Source of the DNA: Methylosinus sp. C49
GTDB lineage: Bacteria; Pseudomonadota; Alphaproteobacteria; Rhizobiales; Beijerinckiaceae
DNA: 64,000 nt
Assembly (NCBI RefSeq): GCF_009936375.1
Contig: NZ_AP022332.1
Location: forward strand, 186,001 to 250,000
Direction: 5' to 3'
Shown here piece by piece: positions 34,157 to 42,867 of the stretch. Every line of letters begins with the position of its first letter. Within the stretch, counting starts at the first letter, position 1. The position numbers and the translations under genes were made by a program. The notes under the pieces were generated by a model. It was not told the DNA's origin and searched no databases. It saw only the letters and a list, made by a program, of their open reading frames with translations.

Positions 34157-34675
34157 ATGAAGAGAATTTTTACGACGATCGCCATTTTCGGCTGCTGCGC
34201 GCAAATGGCTCACGCCGAGAGCGCGGCCGTCGGCGCGCAGCCGAATCAACGCCGCGGCGTCTGCGCCGTCGGCGAAGCGCGCCTGACGAATGTGAAGGGC
34301 GGCGTGCTTCTGTCGCGCGGCGGCTCGTTCACGGAGCTGCGCGACGCCGCGTCCTTGTCGCCCGGCGATCGCGTTCTCGTGCGTGAAGGCTCCGCGAGCA
34401 TAACGCTCGGCGATAAGACGGCGGTGCGCGCCGACGCGGGCGCGATGGTGACCATCGCCGAAAACGACGGCGCGATTTGCGCGAAGCGCGTCTCGTCCAA
34501 TCCCGCGACCGTCGCCCAGGAGAGCTCTTTCGATCCGGGGCCTTATGTCGCCGGCGGCTTCGCGGCGATCATCGTTGGCGTGGGCGTCGGCGTCGGCGTC
34601 TCCAACACAGGCAACAACAACGACGATCAGCAGCGCAACGCCGCGCTTCTGCTGCTGCAATCCTTGAGCAATTGA
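34157..34675 (+). CDS. FecR-domain-like exported protein
   Basis: 172 residues, ATG preceded by GGGGG. A signal peptide (RIFTTIAIFGCCAQMAHAE) and then a FecR-like beta domain (VKGGVLLSRGGSFTELRD, LSPGDRVLVREGSASITLGD, RADAGAMVTIAE), followed by a Gly/Val hydrophobic helix (AAIIVGVGVGVGVSN) and a polar C-terminus. There is no ECF sigma factor next to it, so it is not a canonical FecIR regulator; FecR-like proteins of this type are known in polysaccharide export loci. It precedes the ligase gene by 18 bases. Confidence 0.72.
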   Translation: MKRIFTTIAIFGCCAQMAHAESAAVGAQPNQRRGVCAVGEARLTNVKGGVLLSRGGSFTELRDAASLSPGDRVLVREGSASITLGDKTAVRADAGAMVTIAENDGAICAKRVSSNPATVAQESSFDPGPYVAGGFAAIIVGVGVGVGVSNTGNNNDDQQRNAALLLLQSLSN

Positions 34676-34693
34676 CGCGAGCGCGCGCCGCTC

Positions 34694-36046
34694 ATGCGCA
34701 AGACCGAGATTCTCTGCGGCGTCGCCCTGGCGGCGTCGCTGATCTTCGGCGGCGCGACGCAGAAAGGCGGCGTCTCGGATGTCGTTGTTCAGCTCGCGGC
34801 GCTTCCGCTGCTGGCGCTCGTCTTGCCGGACATAGGCAGGAGCCTCGCGGGGCGCGGTTGGATCACGGCTTTGCTCGGCGTCACCGTCGCCGTTCCGCTG
34901 CTGCAGCTCATTCCGCTCGCGCCCTCGGTTTGGAGCCTGCTGCCTGGGCGCGACGCCGTCGCCGACACCTATCGCATCGCCGAGCTTTCTCCGCCATGGC
35001 TCGGCCTTTCCGTAGCGCCATGGGCGACGTCGATCAGCCTTCTCGCTCTGACCGCGCCGATCGCCATTTTTCTCGGCGTCTTGTCCTGCCACGCCGATGA
35101 GCGGCAACGCCTGATGCTGCTCGCCACAGGCATCGGAACGGCGACCGTCCTGCTCGAGGTGATGCAGGTTCTGCAGGGCCCGAAAACCACGCTTCACTTT
35201 TACAGCGCCGCCGACGTCGGCCTCTTCGTCAATAAAAATCATACAGCGGCCCTTCTCTATTCGGTGACGCCGCTCGCCGCCTATGCGCTGGAGCGATATT
35301 TGTCGCGGCGTTCCGTCTATGGCGTGCTGGCGATGTTCGCGCTGTTCATGCTGTTCACGCTCGGTCTCATGATGACGGGCTCGCGCGCGGCCCTGCTGTT
35401 CGGCCTCGTCTCGGCGGCGCTCTCCTATGCGCTCATTCTCGGCGACCGGCTCGGCCATGCGAGAGCCGACAAGGCGGCGATCTATTTCGTCATCGCGCCA
35501 GCGCTCATCATCACCGGCCTGCTGGCGCCCTATTTCGGGCTCGCGCAAATCATCGACCGGTTAGCGGGCCAGGATATCGCCGCCGATACGCGCTGGACCG
35601 TGCTCCGCGTCTCCTTCGAGACGGCGCAGGCGTTCTTCCCCATCGGCTCCGGCCTCGGCACATTCGATCGCGTCTATCCACTATACGAGCCGACGAGCAT
35701 GATCCTCCCCGCGATCGTCAATCACGCGCACAACGATATTGTCGAATTGGCGATGGAACTCGGGCTCGTCGGCGTTCTGCTCGTGCTCTGTTGGCTCGCC
35801 GCGATGCTGATCGCCGCCTTGCGTAATTTCAGCGAGGGCAGTGCGACATTGAGAAAAGAGCGCTTCGCCGCTCTCATCGTCGTCGGGCTGCTGTTCGCGC
35901 ATTCGACGATCGACTATCCGCTGCGAACCTCGGCGCTCGCCGCCGTCTTCGCGATGTGCTGCGCCGTCATCTTCAAGAAATCGAGCCACGCCGCGCGCCG
36001 CGACGAGCATGCGTCGCGGCGAACGGAGCTCGTCCACGAGCTATGA
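34694..36046 (+). CDS. O-antigen ligase / polymerase family membrane protein
   Basis: 450 residues, polytopic with about 11 membrane helices. The Wzy_C-type periplasmic loop lies about residues 300-350 (IGSGLGTFDRVYPLYEPTS then VNHAHNDIVELAMELG), where the HNDIVEL His is the family's best conserved residue. Such enzymes transfer or polymerise undecaprenyl-linked glycans on the outer face of the inner membrane. Which glycan cannot be told. The stop overlaps the next start (ATGA). Confidence 0.88.
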   Translation: MRKTEILCGVALAASLIFGGATQKGGVSDVVVQLAALPLLALVLPDIGRSLAGRGWITALLGVTVAVPLLQLIPLAPSVWSLLPGRDAVADTYRIAELSPPWLGLSVAPWATSISLLALTAPIAIFLGVLSCHADERQRLMLLATGIGTATVLLEVMQVLQGPKTTLHFYSAADVGLFVNKNHTAALLYSVTPLAAYALERYLSRRSVYGVLAMFALFMLFTLGLMMTGSRAALLFGLVSAALSYALILGDRLGHARADKAAIYFVIAPALIITGLLAPYFGLAQIIDRLAGQDIAADTRWTVLRVSFETAQAFFPIGSGLGTFDRVYPLYEPTSMILPAIVNHAHNDIVELAMELGLVGVLLVLCWLAAMLIAALRNFSEGSATLRKERFAALIVVGLLFAHSTIDYPLRTSALAAVFAMCCAVIFKKSSHAARRDEHASRRTELVHEL

Positions 36047-36477
36047 GCGCGCGGCGCGGCTCTGTGGCGCTCGCTCTCATGCTCGCCGGATGTCAGGGCG
36101 CGCCGCTGGCGACGCCGCGCGACGCCGGCGGCAATTTGCGCGCCTATATCGACGAGGCGCGCCGGCTCGACGCGCGCGGCGCGCCGAAAGCCATTCGCGG
36201 CGTCTGCGCTTCCGCCTGCACGATCTTTCTCGGCCTGCGCAATGTCTGCGTGGAGCCCGGCGCGCAATTCTGGTTCCACGCTGCGCATCTGCCCGATGAT
36301 CCGCGCCCCGACAGTCTCGGCTCGCTCGAGATGCTCGCCTTCTACCCCCCGCGCGTGCGCGAGTGGGTCATGCGATCGGGCGCGCTCGACAGCACGGATT
36401 TCGACAAGGCCAAGATGCTCTCCGGCGAAGCGCTCATCGCCATGGGCGTGCCGCCTTGCCGGGACGCGGCACTGTAG
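36043..36477 (+). CDS. Lipoprotein with ClpP-like fold (COG3904 type)
   Basis: 144 residues starting at an ATGA overlap with the ligase stop. A lipobox LAGC at about residues 14-17 (LALMLAGCQG) indicates a lipid-anchored envelope protein. The middle has GVCASACTIFLGLRNVCVEP followed by GAQFWFHAAH, the Ser-containing nucleophile loop and His strand of periplasmic ClpP-like proteins. Catalytic activity is not certain. Probably in the same transcript as the ligase. Confidence 0.72.
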   Translation: MSARRGSVALALMLAGCQGAPLATPRDAGGNLRAYIDEARRLDARGAPKAIRGVCASACTIFLGLRNVCVEPGAQFWFHAAHLPDDPRPDSLGSLEMLAFYPPRVREWVMRSGALDSTDFDKAKMLSGEALIAMGVPPCRDAAL

Positions 36478-36514
36478 AATCTCCCCGCGACGAGTGTCGA
36501 GGCCAGTCTCCAGA

Positions 36515-37060
36515 CTAGCAGGCGGCGACCTGCTCCGACGTCAATTTGACCTTCACCGGACGGCTGAGCAGCTCCATCAGCACGGTGACGCGATCGCGCT
36601 CGTCGAGGTCGATGATCGTGGCGACGAAGTCTTGGAACGCACCGCCAGCGATGCGCACCGTCTGGCCGATCTCGAAGGAGCGCGACGGCGCGACGATCAC
36701 GCCGTCGATCTCTCTTATTTTCAAATCTTCGATGAAATCTCCGGGAAGAAAGCTCGGCTGCTCGCCGGAACGAACCAGCGTTCTCACGCCGAAGGTCGAG
36801 CAGATCGGCCCCCAGCGCGTGTCGGCCGCGAGCTCCACGAAAACATAGCCGGGAAACAACGGCCGCGAGACCTCTCGCGTGCGACGCGCATGACGCACGC
36901 GCTCGAGCATGAAGGGGCAATAGGCATGGAATTGCTGCCGCATCAGATTTTCGAGGGCGAGACGTTCTCGGTGAGGATGCGTGTTCACCACCGCCCAGCC
37001 GCGCGCGCGGCGCATGGAAAGGTCTTCGACGATATCTTCCATATCTCGACACGACGCCAT
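36515..37060 (-). CDS. NusG/RfaH-like transcription antitermination factor
   Basis: 181 residues from ATG 37060, which has GAGG 10 bases upstream; a TTG at 37081 is an alternative. The NGN domain (GWAVVNTHPHRERLALENL, then FPGYVFVELAADTRWGPI and STFGVRTLVRSG) is followed by a KOW domain (IGQTVRIAGGAFQDFVATII). It is a second NusG-type protein beside the housekeeping one expected elsewhere. Its place, opposite and next to the ligase cluster, matches RfaH-type factors that extend transcription through polysaccharide operons. Confidence 0.85.
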   Translation of the reverse strand: MASCRDMEDIVEDLSMRRARGWAVVNTHPHRERLALENLMRQQFHAYCPFMLERVRHARRTREVSRPLFPGYVFVELAADTRWGPICSTFGVRTLVRSGEQPSFLPGDFIEDLKIREIDGVIVAPSRSFEIGQTVRIAGGAFQDFVATIIDLDERDRVTVLMELLSRPVKVKLTSEQVAAC

Positions 37061-37081
37061 GAGGAACCTCGACTGCTGCAA

Positions 37082-37323
37082 TGAGACGAAGACATAATTT
37101 CTCGCTCCGATGCGGAGACCGCGCCGGCTGCGATAATGATTGGAACTCGAGAATGCGCCGACGCGCGCTTCGCGTCGGAAGGTCAGGCGCTCTTCACGAG
37201 CGGCGGCTCGATAATCATCATGATCAATCCGCTTTCTGTCGACGCAATGCGGCGATCATATACGGCCCGGTAACAAATTGTAAACGCCCGCCGCCTCGTG
37301 GAGGTCGCGCCGAGCCTGCGTGA
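37082..37323. other. Intergenic region upstream of the NusG-like gene
   Basis: 242 bases between the NusG-like gene and the uvrD stop. It is AT-richer in places (GATAATGATTGG) and should hold the NusG-like promoter. No gene or clear terminator seen. Confidence 0.4.
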
Positions 37324-39651
37324 TTATCCGCACTGGACAAAGCTCTCGAGCACCATCTTGCGTCCGGCCTTGTCGAAATCGACCTGCAGCTTGGCGCCGT
37401 CGACATTGACCACTGTGCCCGGCCCGAACTTCTGGTGAAACACGCGCGCGCCGATCGCAAAGCGTGCGCTCGCGGAGGATTTCGCCAGCACTTCGCCCTC
37501 TATGGTCAGCGGCGCGCGGCGTGAGGCGGGTTTGCTCGCGCCGCTCTCGCGCGCGGTTTGCGCGCGCTTCCATCCCGGCGTCGAATAGCTCGAGCCATAG
37601 CTGTCCATATTGGCGAAGCGCGACACGCCGTAAGAGCCATATTGCGAGCCGCCGGAGGCTTCCTTCACCTCGACATTGGCGGCCGGCAGATCGTCGAGAA
37701 AACGCGAGGGCAGAGTCGTCTGCCACAGGCCATGAATGCGCCGATTTGTCGCGAAGAAAATCTTCAGCCGCCGCTTGGCCCGCGTGATGCCCACATAGGC
37801 GAGGCGGCGCTCCTCCTCCAATCCGGCGCGGCCATTGTCGTCCAGCGAGCGCTGATGCGGAAACAGGCCTTCCTCCCAGCCGGGGAGATAGACGGTCTCG
37901 AACTCGAGCCCTTTGGCGCCATGCAGCGTCATGATCGACACGCGCCGCTGATCGGCGGCCTCATCCGTCTCCATCACCAGCGACACATGCTCGAGAAACC
38001 CCGAAAGATCGGGGAATTCTTCCATGGCGCGCACCAGCTCTTTCAAATTCTCGAGCCGGCCCGCCGCCTCTGGCGTCTTGTCGTCGCGCCACATTTGCGT
38101 GTAGCCGGATTCGTCCAGCACCATCTCGGCGAGCTCGTTCTGCGGCGTCGTCTCGATGAGGCTGCGCCAGCGATCGAAATCGGCGATCAGCGCGCGCAGC
38201 GTCGCACGCGGCTTGGGCTTCAGCTCTTCCGTCTCGACGATGACGCGCGCCGCCTGCATCAGCGGCGCGCTCTCGCGGCGGGAATATTCGTGCAGCACTT
38301 GCAACGTGGCGTCGCCCAATCCGCGCTTGGGCGTGTTGACGATGCGCTCGAAGGCGAGATCGTCGAAAGGCTGCGCGACGCAGCGCAGATAGGCGAGCGC
38401 GTCGCGTATCTCCAGCCGCTCGTAGAAGCGCGGGCCGCCGATCACGCGATAGGGCAGGCCGAGCGTGATGAAGCGCTCCTCGAACTCGCGCATCTGGAAA
38501 GACGCGCGCACGAGAATGGCGATCTCCTCGAGATCATGCCCCTTGCGCTGCAATTGCTCGATATCTTCGCCGATCGCGCGCGCTTCCTCCTCGCTGTCCC
38601 ACACGCCGGTGACGCTGGGCTTCTCGCCATCGGCGCCTTCGGTGAACAGCGTCTTGCCGAGCCGTCCCTCATTGCGCGCGATGAGATGCGAGGCGGCCGC
38701 GAGAATATGCCCCGTGGAGCGATAATTGCGCTCCAGCCGCACGATTTTCGCGCCGGGAAAATCCTTCTCGAAGCGCAGAATATTCTCCACCTCGGCGCCG
38801 CGCCAACCGTACACGCTTTGATCGTCGTCGCCGACGCAGCAGACATTGTGCCGCCCCTGCGCGATGAGGCGCAGCCAGAGATATTGCGCGGTGTTGGTGT
38901 CCTGATATTCGTCGACGAGAATATATTTGAAGCGCTGCCGATAGTCGTCGAGCACATCGGCGTTCTCGCGAAAGAGCCGCAATGTCTCGAGCAGAAGATC
39001 GCCGAAATCGACGGCGTTCAGCACCTTCAGGCGCTCCTGATAGAGCGCGTAGAGCCTCTTGCCCTTGCCGTCGCCGAAGCTCTGCGCCTCGCCGAGGGGG
39101 ACCTGATCCGGCGAGAGGCCGCGGTTCTTCCAGGCGTCGATCTGATGCGCGAGGCCGCGCGGCGGCCAGCGCTTGTCGTCTATGTTCTCGGCCTGCAGCA
39201 CCTGCTTCATCAAGCGGATCTGATCGTCGGTGTCGAGAATGGTGAAATTGGATTTGAGCCCCGCCAGCTCGGCGTGGCGGCGCAGGATTTTCGCGCTGAT
39301 CGCGTGAAACGTGCCGAGCCATTGCAGCGCCTCGGCGCCGGGGCCGGCCAAGCTCTCGATACGCTCGCGCATCTCGCGCGCGGCCTTGTTGGTGAAGGTG
39401 ACGGCGAGGATTTCCCAAGGCCGCGCCCGTCCGCTCGAGAGTATGTGCGCGATGCGCGTCGTCAGCACGCGCGTCTTGCCCGTGCCGGCGCCGGCGAGCA
39501 CCAGCAGCGGACCGTCGATGGTCTCGACGGCGGCGCGCTGCTCGGGATTGAGCGCCTCCAGAAAGCGCCCCCGTCCGGCGAGCGCAGCGGCGCGCGCGGC
39601 GAGCCCTCCCTCGAGCGGCGTGAAGTCTTCCGGCGGCGCTTGACGTGACAA
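37324..39651 (-). CDS. uvrD: ATP-dependent DNA helicase UvrD/PcrA
   Basis: 775 residues, superfamily 1A 3'-5' helicase of nucleotide excision and mismatch repair. Motif I is GAGTGKTRVL, motif II is VDEYQDTN, motif III GDDDQSVYGWRGA, motif IV around NYRSTGHI, motif V TLHGAKGLEF and motif VI VGITRAKRRL. The C-terminal tail ends with a tudor-like part (VFHQKFGPGTVVNVDGAKLQ) that contacts RNA polymerase in relatives. The start is TTG at 39651; no ATG is available ahead of the first motif. Confidence 0.95.
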   Translation of the reverse strand: MSRQAPPEDFTPLEGGLAARAAALAGRGRFLEALNPEQRAAVETIDGPLLVLAGAGTGKTRVLTTRIAHILSSGRARPWEILAVTFTNKAAREMRERIESLAGPGAEALQWLGTFHAISAKILRRHAELAGLKSNFTILDTDDQIRLMKQVLQAENIDDKRWPPRGLAHQIDAWKNRGLSPDQVPLGEAQSFGDGKGKRLYALYQERLKVLNAVDFGDLLLETLRLFRENADVLDDYRQRFKYILVDEYQDTNTAQYLWLRLIAQGRHNVCCVGDDDQSVYGWRGAEVENILRFEKDFPGAKIVRLERNYRSTGHILAAASHLIARNEGRLGKTLFTEGADGEKPSVTGVWDSEEEARAIGEDIEQLQRKGHDLEEIAILVRASFQMREFEERFITLGLPYRVIGGPRFYERLEIRDALAYLRCVAQPFDDLAFERIVNTPKRGLGDATLQVLHEYSRRESAPLMQAARVIVETEELKPKPRATLRALIADFDRWRSLIETTPQNELAEMVLDESGYTQMWRDDKTPEAAGRLENLKELVRAMEEFPDLSGFLEHVSLVMETDEAADQRRVSIMTLHGAKGLEFETVYLPGWEEGLFPHQRSLDDNGRAGLEEERRLAYVGITRAKRRLKIFFATNRRIHGLWQTTLPSRFLDDLPAANVEVKEASGGSQYGSYGVSRFANMDSYGSSYSTPGWKRAQTARESGASKPASRRAPLTIEGEVLAKSSASARFAIGARVFHQKFGPGTVVNVDGAKLQVDFDKAGRKMVLESFVQCG

Positions 39652-39751
39652 GGCGATTCTCCTTCGAAGCGGGGAGAATATAGGAGAACGGAAGGCGAAT
39701 CACCGTCCGATTCTCGATATGCCCCGAATGTGGAGACCGCGAAGGCGCGCA

Positions 39752-40651
39752 TCACTCCTTCGGGAAATCCAGCCGCATCTCGCGATAGCGCTCGGGGTCG
39801 TCGGCCCAGTTCTCGCGCACCTTCACGAACAAAAAGAGATGCACCTTCTGCTCGGCGGCTTCCGCGATCTCGCGGCGAGCGGCTTGGCCGATCGCCTTTA
39901 TGGTGCGGCCGCCTTCGCCGATGACGATCTTCTTCTGCCCGTCGCGTGTGACATAGATCGTCTGCTCTATGCGCGCCGAGCCGTCCTTCTGATTTTGCCA
40001 GGAATCGGTCTCGACCGTCGATTGATAGGGCAATTCGTCGTGCAGACGCTCGAATATCTTCTCGCGCGTGATCTCGGCGGCGAGCAGCCGCAGCGGCGCG
40101 TCGGAGAGTTGGTCCTCGGGATAGAGCCAGGGCGAGGGCTTCATCAGCGCGGCGAGCTTGGCTTTGAGATCGGCGACGCCATCGCCGTTCAGCGCCGAGA
40201 TCATATAGGTCTCGATGAAATTCGCCTTTTCCGTCAGCGCCGCCGTGAGCGCCAGCAGCGAATCGCGCGGCGCCAGATCGATCTTGTTGAGCGCGAGAAT
40301 CTTCGGCGCGGAGAGCTCGGCGAGCTTGGCGACGATCTCCTCCACCTCCGCGACGAGGCCGCGGCGCGCATCGACGAGCAGCACAATGGCGTCGGCGTCG
40401 CCGGCGCCGGAAATGGCGCTCGCCACCATGGCGCGGTCCAGCCGGCGCTTGGGCGCGAATATGCCGGGCGTGTCGACCAGAATGATCTGCGCCTCGCCTT
40501 CAAGCGCTATGCCGCGCACCAGCGCGCGCGTCGTCTGCGCCTTGCGCGAGACGATCGACACTTTCGCGCCGACGAGCTGATTGAGCAGCGTCGATTTGCC
40601 GGCGTTGGGCGCGCCGACGAGAGCGACGAAGCCACAGCTTGTTTCGGTCAC
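39752..40651 (-). CDS. era: GTPase Era
   Basis: 299 residues with G1 GAPNAGKST, G3 DTPGIF, G4 NKIDL and a C-terminal KH domain (KKIVIGEGGRTIKAIG) that binds the 3' end of 16S rRNA during 30S maturation. GTG start at 40651. It follows rnc on the minus strand with a dispersed repeat in the 175-base gap between them. The order rnc-era is conserved. Confidence 0.96.
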   Translation of the reverse strand: MTETSCGFVALVGAPNAGKSTLLNQLVGAKVSIVSRKAQTTRALVRGIALEGEAQIILVDTPGIFAPKRRLDRAMVASAISGAGDADAIVLLVDARRGLVAEVEEIVAKLAELSAPKILALNKIDLAPRDSLLALTAALTEKANFIETYMISALNGDGVADLKAKLAALMKPSPWLYPEDQLSDAPLRLLAAEITREKIFERLHDELPYQSTVETDSWQNQKDGSARIEQTIYVTRDGQKKIVIGEGGRTIKAIGQAARREIAEAAEQKVHLFLFVKVRENWADDPERYREMRLDFPKE

Positions 40652-40688
40652 GAGAATGCGCCTTTCGATGTTGGCCTTACGGCGAATA

Positions 40689-40808
40689 CAATCCCCTCAT
40701 CCTGAGGCGCTTTTTGCGGAACGCAAAAAGCCTCGAAGGATGCTCCAGCGCGCGCGCCTGCGGCCCTTCGAGACGCCGGCTGCGCCGGCTCCTCAGGGCG
40801 AGGGGGCT
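40689..40808 (-). repeat. Dispersed inverted-repeat element, copy 2
   Basis: Reverse-complement copy of 13807-13920: 46 identical bases at 40703-40748 and 18 at 40791-40808, with a diverged centre. It holds the same GCTTTTTGCG/CGCAAAAAGC hairpin and lies between rnc and era. Confidence 0.85.
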
Positions 40809-40826
40809 GAAGTTGAGTCGGGGCGC

Positions 40827-41528
40827 TCACGCGTCCTCCCTCTCTATCCCTTCGCGGTCGAGAAAGGCCTGAGCGGCGGATTGCTCCGCGGCCCGCTTGG
40901 AGGCGCCGGCGCCTTGCGCGGCCACGAATCCCTCGACCTCCACCGCCACCTCGAAGAAGGGCGCATGGTCCGGCCCGCTGCGCGCGGCGAGCCGGTAGCG
41001 CGGCGTGGCCAGGCGGCGGGCCTGCGCCCATTCCTGCAGCGCGGTCTTGGCGTCGCGCAGCCTTCGTCCCGGCGCGCGCATGCGCTCGGCGAAGGCGGCG
41101 CGCACCACGGCCTCGGCCGCCTGCGGGCCGCCGTCGAGATAGACCGCGCCGATGATCGCCTCGCACATATCGCCCAATATGGCGCGTTTTTTCCGGCCGC
41201 CCGTCTGCGCCTCGCCGTCGCCGAGCCGCATGAAAGGGCCGACGCCCCAGCGCTCAGAGACCTCGGCGCAGGATTCCTTGCGGACGAGATCGGCGAGCCG
41301 CCGCGATAATTCGCCTTCGCTCTCCTGCGGGAAATTCTCATAGAGCATGTGGGCGACGACGACGCCGAGCACGCGGTCGCCGAGAAACTCCAGCCGCTCA
41401 TAGGACTCGGGCCGCGCCGCCGAGGCGCTGACATGGGTCAGCGCATGCTCGAGCAGGCCGCGATTGACGAAGCCATGACCGACGCTCGCCTCGAGCGTGG
41501 CGAGGTCCTCCCGACCGAGAGCTCCCAT
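40827..41528 (-). CDS. rnc: Ribonuclease III
   Basis: 233 residues from ATG 41528, the usual length. The catalytic signature is ERLEFLGDRVLG and the second acidic cluster is GDMCEAIIGAVYLDGG; the C-terminal double-stranded-RNA-binding domain starts near TALQEWAQARRL and ends with GASKRAAEQSAAQAFLD. An upstream in-frame ATG at 41585 would overlap lepB by 31 bases and is less likely. Processes rRNA and regulates by cleavage of duplex RNA. Confidence 0.94.
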   Translation of the reverse strand: MGALGREDLATLEASVGHGFVNRGLLEHALTHVSASAARPESYERLEFLGDRVLGVVVAHMLYENFPQESEGELSRRLADLVRKESCAEVSERWGVGPFMRLGDGEAQTGGRKKRAILGDMCEAIIGAVYLDGGPQAAEAVVRAAFAERMRAPGRRLRDAKTALQEWAQARRLATPRYRLAARSGPDHAPFFEVAVEVEGFVAAQGAGASKRAAEQSAAQAFLDREGIEREDA

Positions 41529-41554
41529 TTGCGTCTGCTTTGCGTCGAGCCGCG

Positions 41555-42346
41555 TCAATGCGCCGGCTTGAACAGCCGATCCCATCTGACCGTCCAGGGC
41601 CAGCGCCAGAAGGCCAGAGCATATTCGTCCTTCTGCACCGAGAAGAAGATGATCTCGGCGCGGCCCACCAGATTTTCGAAGGGCACATAGCCGACGCCGC
41701 CTTCTTCCGGCGCGAAGCGCGAATCGGTTGAGTTGTCGCGATTGTCGCCCATCATGAAATAATTGTTCGGCGGCACCACGAAGAGCTCGGTGTTGTCCTT
41801 ATAGCCGTGGTCGCCCTCGATCTCGATGATCGTATGGGCGACGCCGCCGGGCAGCGTCTCGGTATAGGTCGGCACCTCGACCTCGCGGCCGTCGCGGCCC
41901 TCGTGCTTCTCCTTGGCCTTGGCCTCGCGCGGCACGATCTCGCCATTGATGTAGAGGCGGCCCTCGATCATCTGGACGCGGTCGCCCGGCAGGCCGATCA
42001 CGCGCTTGATGTAATCGGTCTCATTGTCGCGCGGCAGCTTGAACACCACGACATCGCCGCGCTTGGGCTGCGAGCCGAGCACGCGGCCGGAGAAGAGATC
42101 GAGCCGCCAGTCGAGATAAGGCACGGAGGGCAGCGAGTAGTTCGAATAGCCATAGGCGTATTTCGAGACGAAGACGTAATCGCCGATCAGCAATGTCGGG
42201 ATCATCGAGCCCGAGGGAATGTTGAAGGGCTGAAACAGCAGCGTGCGAATGACGAGCGCGATGACCAGCGCCTGGACGATCACCTTGATCGTCTCGAGCA
42301 ATCCACCTTCGTCGCGCCGTTCGGCGACCGAGACGTTCCTGCTCAA
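41555..42346 (-). CDS. lepB: Signal peptidase I
   Basis: 263 residues, membrane-anchored by an N-terminal helix (IKVIVQALVIALVIRTLLF). The catalytic Ser is in NIPSGSMIPTL, the Lys in DYIKRVIGLPGD, and the box E region is FMMGDNRDNSTDSR. It removes signal peptides of exported proteins such as those encoded in this window. Transcribed in the conserved order acpS-lepB-rnc-era. Confidence 0.96.
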   Translation of the reverse strand: MSRNVSVAERRDEGGLLETIKVIVQALVIALVIRTLLFQPFNIPSGSMIPTLLIGDYVFVSKYAYGYSNYSLPSVPYLDWRLDLFSGRVLGSQPKRGDVVVFKLPRDNETDYIKRVIGLPGDRVQMIEGRLYINGEIVPREAKAKEKHEGRDGREVEVPTYTETLPGGVAHTIIEIEGDHGYKDNTELFVVPPNNYFMMGDNRDNSTDSRFAPEEGGVGYVPFENLVGRAEIIFFSVQKDEYALAFWRWPWTVRWDRLFKPAH

Positions 42347-42396
42347 ACCACGTCACTCCTTAAGTTGGCCAAAGCCGCTCTTGGGTCGTCCGCTCG

Positions 42397-42458
42397 CGAG
42401 CGAGCCTGAAGGCGCGCGGTCCATCGAGCCTCGGACCGCGCGCCTTCAGGCTCGCTCG
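42397..42458. repeat. Perfect 26-base inverted repeat (hairpin) between acpS and lepB
   Basis: Arms 42397-42422 and 42433-42458 are exactly complementary over 26 bases, with a 10-base loop. No T-run follows on either strand, so it is not a classical Rho-independent terminator. It could act as an mRNA processing or stability element in the operon. Confidence 0.85.
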
Positions 42459-42471
42459 AAAAGCTCGTCTA

Positions 42472-42867
42472 TCACGTCAACGCCTCTATGAGAACCTGGG
42501 CCTGCGCGAGCGGATATTCGTCGGTCAATGTGAGGTGAATGACGATCCGCGCGCCCTGCGGCGCGATCTCGGCCAGACGCTCGGCGGCGCCGCCGGTCAG
42601 CTCGACCGTCGGCTTGCCGGAGGGCAGATTGACGACGCCCATGGTTTTCCAGGTGATTCCTTCGCTTATGCCGGTGCCGAGCGCCTTGGCGCAGGCCTCC
42701 TTGGCGGCGAAACGCTTGGCGTAGGAGGCCGCACGTGCGGCTCGTCCCTCCGATTTCTCGCGCTCGACATCGGTGAAGCAGCGGCGGATGAAGCGCTCGC
42801 CATAGCGCTCGAGCGCCTGCTCTATGCGGCGAATGTCGCAGAGATCGCTGCCGAAGCCGATGATCAT
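42472..42867 (-). CDS. acpS: Holo-[acyl-carrier-protein] synthase
   Basis: 131 residues. The N-terminal [13 protein letters not shown] contains the magnesium-binding Asp, and [14 protein letters not shown] carries the Glu of the family. Transfers 4'-phosphopantetheine from CoA to acyl carrier protein. Its start overlaps the end of pdxJ by 4 bases. Confidence 0.95.
   Translation of the reverse strand: MIIGFGSDLCDIRRIEQALERYGERFIRRCFTDVEREKSEGRAARAASYAKRFAAKEACAKALGTGISEGITWKTMGVVNLPSGKPTVELTGGAAERLAEIAPQGARIVIHLTLTDEYPLAQAQVLIEALT

Noticed and set aside
37558-39648. Very long plus-strand open frame (about 700 codons) opposite uvrD
   Set aside because: It is antisense to a fully recognisable helicase, and its translation is low-complexity, rich in Arg, Ala and Leu, as expected from GC-rich third positions. 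The same holds for long frames opposite rsh, slt, ileS and both TonB receptors.
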